Of a DNA stretch of 23,916 nucleotides, positions 8,547 to 17,596 are shown one piece after another. Where the stretch lies: NCBI GenBank assembly GCA_019677205.1, contig JAAMXY010004302.1, positions 1-23,916 of the forward strand. The letters are read 5' to 3'. This stretch comes from Pinguiococcus pyrenoidosus (Eukaryota; Sar; Pinguiophyceae; Pinguiochrysidales; Pinguiochrysidaceae). A program made the position numbers and the translations under genes. Each line of letters begins with the position of its first letter. The stretch's first letter is position 1. The notes beneath the pieces are model-generated. The model searched no databases and was not told the DNA's origin. It saw only the letters and a list, made by a program, of their open reading frames with translations.

Positions 8547-9078
8547 CTGCGCCGGTGCGAAAAGTCCGTCATCAGCATCTGTCGCTGCGAGCAGCCCAAC
8601 CACCGCTCGAGCTGCGCCGGGCGCGAGCAGCGTACCTTGACCAAAACGCGGAGGCGCACACGCGGACTTGTACAGCGAAGACAGACCGAGCTCGAGTCGG
8701 AAAGCGAGTCTCCCGCGAGGCTCAGCGACCGCGCGGGCAAAGGCTTCGTTAGGGACTTCGAAGTGCGCCTGGCGCCGCTTCGCTGCTTCCTTCCGTCACT
8801 CTGGATGCCGAAGGATTCGGAGGCGTCCATTGGCCAGATCCACGCCCTGTATCGAGGTTCCGGAGAACGAGAAAACGATCCGAGAAGGATCTGGAGATTT
8901 CGATCTGGCGTACGGAAACGAGGGCAAATCAAGTTTGTCTGTTTGGGTTGTTTTGAGCTGCGAAGCGCGGGAAAACGCCGCGACTGCCTCTGTGTCGCGC
9001 AGCTATAGTGCAGAGCTGCTGGCTTGCTGGCGCCTCGCTGGACACCGTCGGAGTTGTGCGTTGGCTTTGGCGGGAGCG
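8547..9078. promoter_or_regulatory. Divergent promoter region, V-ATPase E / C2-EF protein
   Basis: This 532-bp spacer lies between divergent start codons. It has a CCAAT-type box in CCATTGGCCA (8827-8836) and a GC-rich E2F-like word GCGCGGGAAAA (8965-8975), which lies 104-114 bp upstream of the C2/EF-hand start. An open + strand frame runs into the C2 gene from upstream, but it lacks family resemblance before 9079. I see no separate gene here. Confidence 0.5.
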
Positions 9079-10413
9079 ATGTCGAAAGCAGGCGTTCTGC
9101 GCCTGCGGATTATCAGTGGAAGCAATCTTCCAGCCGTAGATAGCGGCAGCTGTGACCCCTTTCTTGAGGCGCGCATCGTGCGTCCAGATGGCAAGATCCT
9201 CTGCTCGTCGCGCACCAAAGTGCTGCGGCGCACCCAAGATCCGGTGTGGAACGAGGTGCTGAGCCTTCACTGCACGGAAGACGCCACTCTGGAGCTGCAT
9301 GTGTACGACAGTAATCGATTCCGGAGGGACACTTCCGTGCTAAACGTTCCCCTGGGCCGCCTCGGAGAGCTCGAGCTCGGGCCCGAGAAGCGCGTGGCGG
9401 AGCAAGACGGAGTGCGCCTCGTGTACTCTGCGGAGGTCTTCCCCAAAGTCAGCATGGCCATGCTAACCAGCTTGATCCATAGCCAGAAGCTGGATCTGGG
9501 CAGCATCTGCTCAGGTACTTCCCGATTTGTCGCCTCCTGCTGACCTGTCACCTCGTTTTGCTGACCGTGCGTTCGCTCGCTCGGGGGCAGGTGCTCGCGA
9601 CCTCGCGCTGTATTACTCCAAGACCCTCGGGACGCTGGCCGAGGAGTACGCGTCGGCGTTTGAGCGCATAGGCAACATTCTCCAGAGCCAGGCGTGGAAA
9701 ACGGCGCTCGACGCCGAGTTTGAGGTAGCCCTCGCGAGAGCACATTCTGCTTCGGTGCCTTGCCTAGGCGAGGATCACGGGACTCAACGTCAGCACGTCT
9801 CCAGGCGCTGGATTCGGACCGGAACGGCATGCTCTCCTTTGACGAGATCTTCCCAAGAAACGCGCACGTTTGGTTCAGCGACGTCGCGCAACGTTCCGGC
9901 ATGGATTTCTTCGAGTCGCTGCCCCCGGCTCCACGGCAGCCGTGCGCAGACCAGGCCTTGCTGCGACAGCAATGGCGAGTGTACGACGTTGACCATTCCG
10001 ACACCCTGTCCAAGACCGAGTACAAGAACTTCGTCACCAGCATCGCACTCTGGCATCTCACGTGCGGCTTCATGGCCAGCCGCGCTCGAAGCGAATGCCA
10101 GATCGGCGAGGCGGAGCTGCGTGCCATCTGGCGGCGATTCGAAAAGTGAGTACCTGCCGCTCGCCGTAGCGCGAAACGCGGAGATACACTGAAGCACGCG
10201 CTCATGGGGTGATCATCTTCGTTGGAACGAAGGTTCGACGCCGACCTGTCTTGCACCATGGATGCAACAGAGTTAGGAGACCTGCTAGAGGAGATGGGCG
10301 AGACGTACGGCGCAGATGAGTTGCAGATCATCTACGACGACATGGACGCGGATCATGACGGCGTTCTCGACGTGGTCGAGTTTTGCCGCTGGTGGTGCTC
10401 CATCCCCGTCTGA
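9079..10413 (+). CDS. C2 domain plus four EF-hands, calcium-binding protein
   Basis: Four exons, 9079-9514, 9591-9724, 9805-10145 and 10233-10413, give 363 residues; introns are 76, 80 and 87 nt in phases 1, 0 and 2. Residues about 5-115 form a C2 domain: LRLRIISGSNLPAVDSGSCDPFLEA, then TKVLRRTQDPVWNE and ATLELHVYDSNRF. C2 domains bind membranes, often with calcium. A helical linker follows (exon 2). Four EF-hand loops come next: 193-204 (DSDRNGMLSFDE), 251-262 (DVDHSDTLSKTE), 306-317 (DADLSCTMDATE) and 342-353 (DADHDGVLDVVE). All keep Asp at positions 1 and 3 and Glu at 12; loops 1 and 4 also keep Gly at 6, while 2 and 3 do not. It probably acts as a calcium sensor that moves to membranes. 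I do not know a named family with this order. The start ATG at 9079 sits right before the C2 fold. Confidence 0.88.
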
Positions 10414-10792
10414 GAGGAGCGCCATCGCGACCCCGGCTCGACGAGTCGGATTGGCTGAAGGAAAACGCTCTCCCCGAGGTCACGTTAGCAAGCAAGACGA
10501 TCAGGTCATCTACAGGTGCGTCCGAAGATGCGTGTCGAAGTGGTGTCGCGGCCACAAGTGCAGCAGTTCAACGCAACGGTAGGAACGCGACGGCCACTCG
10601 TCATTAGAAGGCAAAGGTCCAGAAACAAGCGTTCGTTATTGGACTACAATCACTATGGCAACTACACGGAGACTGGCAACGGCGGAGCGGCATCCACGCC
10701 TGTCAAGTCAGGGATACATCGATAGAGGGCATGCCGACGGCCATGTCTTCAAGTACCTGATACTACGATCGTGTGACCCTCTCGGAAGCGCT
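10414..10792. other. Convergent intergenic spacer
   Basis: This lies between the stop of the C2/EF-hand gene (+) and the inferred stop of the kinesin gene (-). No protein family resemblance was found in any frame, and no repeat was noticed. It should carry both 3' untranslated regions. Confidence 0.55.
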
Positions 10793-12941
10793 CTACTTGT
10801 GGGCGACGGCCGCCATCGAATCGGAATTGGGTGCTGCCTTCGTATCCCCCTCGACGACGGTTCCGCCAACGAGACGGCGACGGCGCTCCAGAAGATCCTC
10901 CAGAATCTTATGTTCACGCTCAGCGCCCCGAAGCGTTGTCGTATTCTTCACCTGCCTGTGCGCATACTGACGTTGAAAAATTTCGGCCCGACGACCTTGT
11001 GGTTCCTTCGGCGTACCTTTCACCAAAGTCGTCGATCACGACCGTCCTTTCATTCACCCATCGTTCTTTCCGCCTGATCTGATCCTCACAGCGCTGAATC
11101 TCGTCGTCCAGACTCTGCGCAGTTCGGGTCGGGTGCTGTGAGTCGATTGGGAGTTCGCAGCGGGACCATGCTATTCCGCTTCGCTCACCTTAATGATGGA
11201 GCTGGCTCTCCCAAGCTCTCCATTCCCTTGGTCGTTGTAGGTCAACTTGCTGCAGTCCTCCAAGAAGCGCAACGACTGCAGGGTCTCGGGTGCGTGGCAC
11301 TTGACATCGGACGCTGTCACAAGAACGTGAAGCTTTGCCCTTCCGTTGAACGCGGGCTCAAGAAGCTGCGTCAGACGACTCCCGGTGAAAGGGATGTAGT
11401 CCTCGTTCTTGGCCAACGCGCGTGCGCATCGATGGAGGTTGAAGAGGCCCTTGTTGATGTTGATCGCCTCCAGCAGTCGCACGTCGGATTCCACAGCTCC
11501 CGACTTCGCAATCTTCTCGGATCCGCCGAGATCCGCCAGAATCAATGTGGACCTCGTCTCCGTCCCGCTGTGAATCTGGCTCAGGTGGATGATCAGCAGG
11601 GTGTGCGCTCGACTGGATCGTAGGTTCATTCGGGTTTCGCCCCAACGCTTCCGCTCCTCGGCAGCCTCAAGCATGTTTACGGCAGTCTGAAAGTCGGCCA
11701 CGTCCACCTTCATCTCGCCCTGAAGCGCACGCCGATGGCGAACGACCTCATTCTCGCGGGTCGCGTCCCTTGCCTTTGTTGCATCAAGCAGATCCGAGAA
11801 GGTCTCGCCGAAGACCTCGAGGTACGAGAGGGCAACGCTCAACTCGATGCCCTGCTCGCGCCTCTCCTCTCCGGCGGCGAAGAGCTCGAGAAGCACGCGC
11901 GGTACAATGCCGACGGATCGGAGCGTCGAGGACTGCCTCAGCAGCGTGGTCCTTATCTTCTCCCGCCCTTTGGGATGGACGTCGTCCGAAGCTTTGCCGA
12001 GCTGCTGTCGACCGACGGAGCTCTCCCTGCAGGCATTCAGCTGTCGCTGCCATTCCTCCGGTCCGAACATTGTATACGTCTTGCCGCTGCCCGTCTGCCC
12101 ATAGCAGAGAAGAGATGCGTTGTAGCCGTTCAGGGCATCTCGGACCACCTGCGCCCCACAGACTCTGTACACGTCGGCCTGCTTGTCCAGCGGCCCGAAG
12201 ACGTGGTCGGCTCGGAACGTGCGGAGCCCGACGCCCGGTGCGAGCATGTTTACGGCGCCCTGTGCTCCGGCCTGCAGCCCGAGGACTTCGCAGCCGAAGC
12301 GATCATTTGCGAAGGGGTCTTCGGTCTCATCTGGCGGTGTGGTCTTCGACGCATCGCCCGGCGCCGCCGTCAGGAGCCCTGCCTTCTCCTGCACCTCAAA
12401 GGACTTCCACGGATCGACCTCATCAACATTCACTCCTCTAGAGCTCATCAGCACCTTCAGGGCCTGGGCGCTGGTCGTCACGTCGTCTCGTGCAGCTTTG
12501 ATCAGCTCGAGGCGCTGGTGCAGCGGGATGGTGATCCTTTGCTCGGTCGCGTTCTCGCTCTCCTTGGCCAAGGACTCGTCCACGTCCATTCTAGGTCGGA
12601 CGCGGACAAACACACGCATGGAGGACTTGGAAAGAGAGGAGCTCAGGCTCCTCGGGGGTGCGAAGCGCTGCCGGAGCGCCCAGAAGCCGAGAAAGTCCTC
12701 CTTGGACACCTCGCAGCCAGCCGAGAAATGCGGACCGAGATAAATCCTGCGCTCCTCAGCCAAGAGCTCGCAGAGGAAATGCCACCAAGAAGAGCGCTCG
12801 CTAGTTGGGACCGAACGCCGCACAGAGCAAGCTTCTCTTTAGAAGACCAAGGAGCTCCAAAAACTCGAAAACCTTGCCCAAAAGACAAACGTTTGGACTT
12901 TACCTCAGTTCCTTGTGAAAAGCTTTGTTCAGCCTCAACAT
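10793..12941 (-). CDS. Divergent kinesin motor protein
   Basis: A microtubule motor. The core exon, 12800-11189, holds MRVFVRVRP, the P-loop GQTGSGKT followed by YTMFG, a switch I variant NLRSSRAH, a switch II variant LADLGGSE (usually DLAGSE), NINKGLFNLHRCARAL and YIPFTGSRLTQLL. Exon 1, 12941-12904, supplies ATG and MLRLNKAFHKEL. Intron 12801-12903 (GTAAAG...CTAG, phase 2) joins it to a tryptophan-rich N-terminal extension of about 60 residues before the motor. The 3' part is less certain: intron 11115-11188 leads to exon 11114-11058, and intron 10967-11057 to exon 10966-10793. These give a charged coiled-coil-like tail (RGAEREHKILEDLLERRRR) and about 626 residues. An alternative for the last intron is 10996-11089. 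About 110 residues separate the first strand from the FRADHVFG element, a large insertion. Subfamily not assigned. Divergent from NFU1. Confidence 0.88.
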
Positions 12942-13197
12942 GTGCGCCTTTTGCGCCCTAGAGCATCATAGAAGCGTTGGGTGAGGAGACGTGTGCGAGG
13001 CATATCCTCACGAGGCTTTGCTCAGTACCATGGAAGATACGACACAACACCGAAGAAGAACGGGTGTCCGACCACTTCTGCCTCTTGAAACGAACTCTGA
13101 TCATTGCCCATAGTGCCTGCCGACCTCTAGAGCCGCGAGGTGGCGCTTCTGGCGGCAACGACAACTCAAATTCGCCCTTAAATTCGGCGAACACAAA

Positions 13198-13209
13198 TTT
13201 GGCGCGAAA
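13198..13209. promoter_or_regulatory. E2F-type motif 1
   Basis: TTTGGCGCGAAA, a full match to the palindrome-like E2F/DP consensus, read equally well from both strands. It lies 151 bp upstream of the NFU1 start and 257 bp upstream of the kinesin start. Confidence 0.5.
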
Positions 13210-13303
13210 ACCTCGAAAAACGAGGCATTGGGCCAACGACCCAAATCCGAAACGGAAGCTCAACGGTCGCGTGGCTTTTCGTCCTCTGTCCCAGATCCGC
13301 AGG

Positions 13304-13315
13304 TTTGGCGCGAAG
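13304..13315. promoter_or_regulatory. E2F-type motif 2
   Basis: TTTGGCGCGAAG differs from motif 1 only in its last base. It lies 45 bp upstream of the NFU1 start codon, in the same orientation as motif 1 and 106 bp from it. Confidence 0.45.
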
Positions 13316-13359
13316 GAAGTGGAGAGAAATCCGGCTTTGGCCACAGTGGTGGCACTGTC

Positions 13360-14277
13360 ATGCAGCTGGCTCTTGCTGCGCTGAGGAGAGGGACCCGATG
13401 GCGTGGGCATCTATGGCTGCGGCAGCTGGTGTCGCGCGCAACGCCCAATCCACGGGCGAAGATGTTCCAAAATGAAGACCTCCGCAGTATGTTCCGGACC
13501 TTGTGGCACTCGCACGCATGAGCGACATTGGCTGACAGGCGGTTGCCAAAATGTATTGCAGATATCATCGGCGTGGAGACCTCGCCGCTCTCCTTCTCCA
13601 GACCGAAGACGAATGCAAAGCATTGGCGGCATCGACAGGTCTTGACCGCTTTGTTCCGCATCGAAGCGGTGCAGTCGGTGATGTTTGGACAAGACTACGC
13701 CACAGTGGTGCTGGACGGGGAGACCGCGTGGGAAGAGCTGGAAGGCCGTGTCGAAGAATGCCTCGCGCCGCTCTTCACTCCGGACTTCAACGACGATGTG
13801 GACGCTGGGGATGGGAGCACTCTGGAAGGCGAAAAGGAGCAGGACGAAGCAGAGGGAGATGAAGAGGAGGAAGACGAGGTTGTGAGCCTCATCAAGGACC
13901 TCATCGAAGAGCGGGTGCGACCGTACGCGCAAGGCGACGGGGGTGACATCATCTACGACCGATTCGACAGGGAGACCGGGGTGCTGTGGCTTCACATGCT
14001 GGGAGCTTGTGCAAGGTACCGTCTATCTGCTGTCTGCTGTCTACTGTCTGCTGTCTGCTGTCTGCCAAGATCACTGCGCGCGTCGCTCACGCAGATGCTT
14101 TGCAGCTGCCCGAGCTCCACCGTGACGCTGCGGTACAACGTCAATCGACTCTTAACGCACTATGTGCCGGAGGTGAAAGAGGTGAAGCGCAGCGATATCG
14201 ATGACCTGGAGGAGTCGTCCGTGACTCAATTCGACGAGGAGTGGACAGGCGAAGTTGGCCCTAGGGTAAGACGATGA
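13360..14277 (+). CDS. NFU1: NFU1 iron-sulfur cluster scaffold, mitochondrial type
   Basis: NFU1 delivers 4Fe-4S clusters to mitochondrial client proteins. Exons 13360-13486, 13562-14015 and 14106-14277 give 250 residues; introns are 75 nt (phase 1, GTATGT donor) and 90 nt (phase 2). The N terminus, MQLALAALRRGTRWRGHLW, is an amphipathic, arginine-rich, acid-free targeting sequence. ATPNPRAKMFQ matches the start of the Nfu N domain (usually TPNP...KF), and LFRIEAVQSVMFG its core. After an acidic linker (EGEKEQDEAEGDEEEEDE), the NifU-like domain runs from VVSLIKDLIEERVRPYAQ through GDGGDIIY to CASCPSSTVTLR and HYVPEV. The CxxC that binds the cluster is made only when the 90-nt intron is removed. 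The middle of the N domain (exon 2 start) is unusually divergent. A GTAAG near the end could be a donor for one more exon, but the frame stops right after it. Confidence 0.92.
14016..14105 (+). other. NFU1 intron splitting the CxxC motif
   Basis: The donor is CAAG/GTACCG and the acceptor CTTTGCAG/CTGCCC. The intron is 90 nt, a multiple of three, and has no stop in the NFU1 frame. Its 5' half is a tract of CTGCTGT and CTACTGT units (about 14026-14066). Splicing makes A-C-A-S-C-P-S-S, the family CxxC. Retention would add 30 residues, several of them cysteines, between the two cluster ligands and leave the downstream frame intact. Confidence 0.88.
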
Positions 14278-14398
14278 CATTTATCTTTTGGGATGCGCAC
14301 AAAGAAGACATGGACCACGGTTAGCGGGCATGTCCGTCCATCCTGCTCAGACCCTAGTCGCGCTGGCACATGCATGTGTGCACCTGTCGACAACAGCG

Positions 14399-17262
14399 CT
14401 AAGCAGCATGCGTGAGGCAAGAAGCAGGAGGCCGGCCTACCGATCTGACGTAGGCTAGAGCATGCCTCGCTTGCCCGCCGTCTGCCTCAATCTTCTCCAG
14501 GATGTGCGCGACCTCCAGGAGCCGCTCGCCGCTCGCAGTCGCAGCAGAAAGCAATGCACCTGGGAGAATGCTGGCAGATTGCGCCTGCTCCTGCTTCGCC
14601 AGGGAGTTGAGGAAGAACAGATCGTAGGCCAATCCTTGAACCTGCAAAGGAGGCTCCCCATCGTCAGCTTTCGGCTTTGTGCTGCACCAAAATTGTTGCT
14701 CAGCAAGGGCAGAAGCCGCTACCTCCAGGGCTGTGAGTTCAGCCGACCGCAGCGCGGTGGTCACAGCTCTCCAACTTCTTGCATCATATAAGGTGATGAA
14801 GAACCCTCGATGGCCGGTGTTCATGAAAAGCCGAACGTCATCCGCACCACGCTTTGCTTCAGAATCAAGTCTGACCGTGGTTGAATTCTCCTGCGCGCAG
14901 TGACGCCTCAGCTCTTTGACGCCCACATGCAGTGCTTCGCGAAAGCCCGCAGCTTACCCGGATGACCAGTCGCTTGGGCTGCAAGGCGCCTCGTCCCACG
15001 CGGAATCCGATGGGGATGGGCCACAACACACTCGATGACCTCGAGTCCGTATTGGCTGCTTGGTCCAGGTCCCGCAGCTGAAATGGCACTTGGCTGATGG
15101 TGACGGCCTCTCCATCTTCCGCCAGCTCTGTGCAGAGTAGGGGAAAGCCGGCCTGATGGAGCCAGGGCAGCATCAAAGCACCCAGGTCCACGGGAGGATC
15201 CGCCTTTTGGGAATCCTCCGCCTTCAACAGCTCATCACTTGCTTGCTGGATACACTCCCACAGCTGGTCACACGTTGCGCATTGGCCTTGGTATCGTTCA
15301 ACGTATCGGTTCAGACCTAGGGAAGGGACAAAACAGAACGCGCCCGCTTCCATCAGCTCTGCACAGCGCTGCAGTGCCACGATCGGCAAAGCGTCTCACC
15401 GATCCAGAAAGCATCCATCCCGACGTAGTACGCTAGCATGCGCAGGAGGCAGGCTCCCTTGCCATACGTTATCACATCGAAGGAGGCCAGAATGGCATCT
15501 TGACATGACAAGGAGTTAGATGGGCCTCGCCCATGACAGGGCGGAGCCAGCCGCTACCTAAATTGTTGCCGTGATCTTGAACAATCGGGTGGCTTGACGG
15601 TCTGGCATCGGCCGCCATAGCCTCCGAGAAGACAGAGCTTCGATGCAGAATGCTACGTGAGTAGATGCACCAGCAAGGATACTGAAGCATTTCAGGACAA
15701 GCGCCGCGCACCTCAAAAAATGGTTCCAAGTGTTGAAGCGCTCAAGGTCCTTCTCTCCGCCCGCTTCGAGCGCCACGAACTCCAAAAACCTGCCGACAAC
15801 GGATGAGTTGAGCAGTAGCAGGCAACCGCTTCCGAGGTCCGGGTATACCTTGCCATGCCCTCTTTGATCCAAAGGTCGTTGAACGAGTAGGGGGTCACGA
15901 AGTTGCCGTACCACTGGTGGCTAACCTAGAAAGCTGCCGGTGAGAACAGGAGGAAGACTCGAGTGCAACTCAAGCAGCTCTAGCATTCGCGCCCTTCTCC
16001 CAAGCGTTGGCCCCCTTTTTTTTAAATAAAGAAAGGTAGCAACACGAAACCTCAGTCCTCACCTCGTGGCACAGGAGACGAGCTACTCGCCGCCGCCGCT
16101 GGTACGGAGTCTTGCTGTTGACGAGATAGTAGCCATCGCGGGTGGTGATCGTGGCCATGTTCTCCATTCCGAGGCCTAGTGCGGTGGGGGCGCTGTTAGC
16201 TCCATCGGACGGCTCGCGCAGTGGAGACAATGCTGCGCACCATTGAGCCCGGGAAGCGGCAGGAAATCCAATTTCTGTAGCGGCGGCATTAGGCGAAACT
16301 TCTCGGAGAAGAACCTCAGCGCAAACGCTCCCCACATCGCTGCATAGGTGCATTCGGCAGTTTTCTCCTCCGTCATTCGCTTGACGTTTGCCGACCCCCC
16401 GTCCCCACTCTCTTGAGGGCTTTGGGGCGTCATAAATACTGTTCGCACCGGCGTCCCTAGAACCGATCCGTGTTCTACAATCTCCGCTCTCGCGTAGGCC
16501 CAGAACCCCCAGATGTATGTCGGAATGCGCACGGCCGTCTCCTCGAAGACGTAACTCTCGGAAGGTCCCAGGGTCCGAAAAGTGTCTGTTTCGACCCGAG
16601 GCGCGGGCTCCCTTGCCTTCAGCGGTGTCACGGACACGACGAGCGAGTTCACGGGCGCAACAACCTGACGCAAGGATCTTGTTGTGAGCGGACACCAACG
16701 TAGGAACGGCCGCACGAGTGGCTTGAAGCTCACCGTGGTCTTAAACACTGCTTTGAGGTGCGGCGCATCGCAGCAGGGGATCACATTCCGGCAAAAGGCG
16801 GGCTCCAGGTGGGTGCAGATGGCGAAGTTGTCCGCCTCTCGGCAGCAGTACACCCCTTGCAAGCGCTCAGTCTCCTCTTTCACCCTCACTTCGGACTCCA
16901 TCTCCACCACCAAAGTACCAGGCTGGAACGTCTCACGATTCGGGCGCCGCAAAACGACCTGTGAAGCCAATCCACATTGAAATTGAGCGCCAAGTTCCGC
17001 GAAGCGCAGGCTCGTGAGCAGCATCCTTGGCAAAGGGCACCTTCTCGCCATCCACATCGATGTCCAGATCCTCTGCCGAGGCAGTGGCGGAAGTCACCGT
17101 GACGACGCAGTCGAAGCACAGCGCTTCCAGGGCTTTGCTAAGGCGCAGTTGGATTGCGGTGCGACAGAGCAATTGAAAGCTCCGCCCCTCCGACTGGTGG
17201 TCTGTCCCCACGCACACCACCACGTCGTAGCGCTCAGGCCACTGGCCTTCGACTTGCTCCAT
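14399..17262 (-). CDS. M1 family zinc aminopeptidase
   Basis: A gluzincin peptidase that trims N-terminal residues from peptides. Ten exons: 17262-17041, 16958-16734, 16664-16241, 16175-16063, 15925-15849, 15789-15712, 15652-15558, 15498-15400, 15316-14958, 14890-14399, giving 727 residues with all phases consistent. Visible landmarks: RYDVVV (first beta domain), HLEPAFCRNVIPCCDAPHLKAVF, the exopeptidase motif as GLGMEN (about 291-296), and zinc site HEVSHQW with Glu 18 residues later in DLWIKEG (about 327-350). The zinc motif is split by intron 15926-16062. Further landmarks are RPSSHP, the transition-state Tyr in FDVITYGKGACLLRML (about 423), WLHQAGFPLL, and a C-terminal helical region (NTGHRGFFITLYD). 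It is shorter than the usual 850-900 residues, mainly at the C terminus. The ATG at 17262 fits the family start; an in-frame ATG at 17526 would add 88 residues. No signal peptide or anchor is seen, so it is probably cytosolic. Confidence 0.92.
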
Positions 17263-17596
17263 CGCTTCGAATGCAGGCGCACACGAGACACACCGCGCGA
17301 AGACCGGATCTTCGCGTGAAAGCGCGCAGCCACCGCCATCCGTCTGTCGCGGGACGGCGGAGTTCTGCGGAACCCGACAGACGAGACTACGGACAGAGAT
17401 GGAAAAGATCTTCTCCCGCTCCTCAGGATCGATCCTGTTGTCCAAGGCTTTTTTGATTTTGGATTTCGGATGCAGTAGTATCTGATCGATACGGAGGGAA
17501 CTCCAGGTACTACTATACCGGTACATCAGAAACACGCCCGCATGTACGCCCACGCGTACGTCGCGGCTTCAACGAGCAAAACGCCACAAAGGAGGC
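17263..17596. promoter_or_regulatory. Divergent promoter region, aminopeptidase / SDR
   Basis: This 334-bp spacer lies between divergent starts, the shortest divergent spacer in the window. No CCAAT or E2F-like word was found. The aminopeptidase frame stays open through much of it, so part may be coding if the upstream ATG at 17526 is used; the spacer would then shrink to 70 bp. Confidence 0.45.

Larger units (their letters stand above)
12942..13359. promoter_or_regulatory. Divergent kinesin / NFU1 promoter with E2F-like sites
   Basis: This 418-bp spacer lies between divergent start codons. It holds TTTGGCGCGAAA (13198-13209), a full match to the E2F/DP consensus TTTSGCGCSAAA, and a second copy with one change at 13304-13315, 45 bp before the NFU1 ATG. 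A CCAAT-type ATTGG is at 13227-13231. E2F sites commonly drive S-phase or cell-cycle genes, which would fit a mitotic kinesin; this is inference. Confidence 0.5.

Noticed and set aside
7750-8603. Longer V-ATPase E N terminus starting at 8603
   Set aside because: That frame begins with GTG. The first true ATG at 8546 gives an N terminus that fits the family.
9267-10331. 354-residue frame antisense to the C2/EF-hand gene
   Set aside because: The + strand encodes C2 and canonical EF-hand loops. The antisense frame crosses introns without pattern.
11735-12961. 408-residue open frame antisense to the kinesin
   Set aside because: The opposite strand carries the P-loop and switch motifs with phase-consistent splicing. 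The antisense frame has no recognisable domain.
14026-14066. Regular CTGCTGT-type repeats, considered as a CRISPR or minisatellite array
   Set aside because: The units are contiguous without spacers and lie in a well-supported intron in a eukaryotic gene, so this is a simple slippage tract.
14268-14440. A further NFU1 exon after the GTAAGA at the end of the frame
   Set aside because: The downstream frame has no resemblance to Nfu C-termini, and the frame ends normally at 14277. It would also run into the aminopeptidase 3' end.
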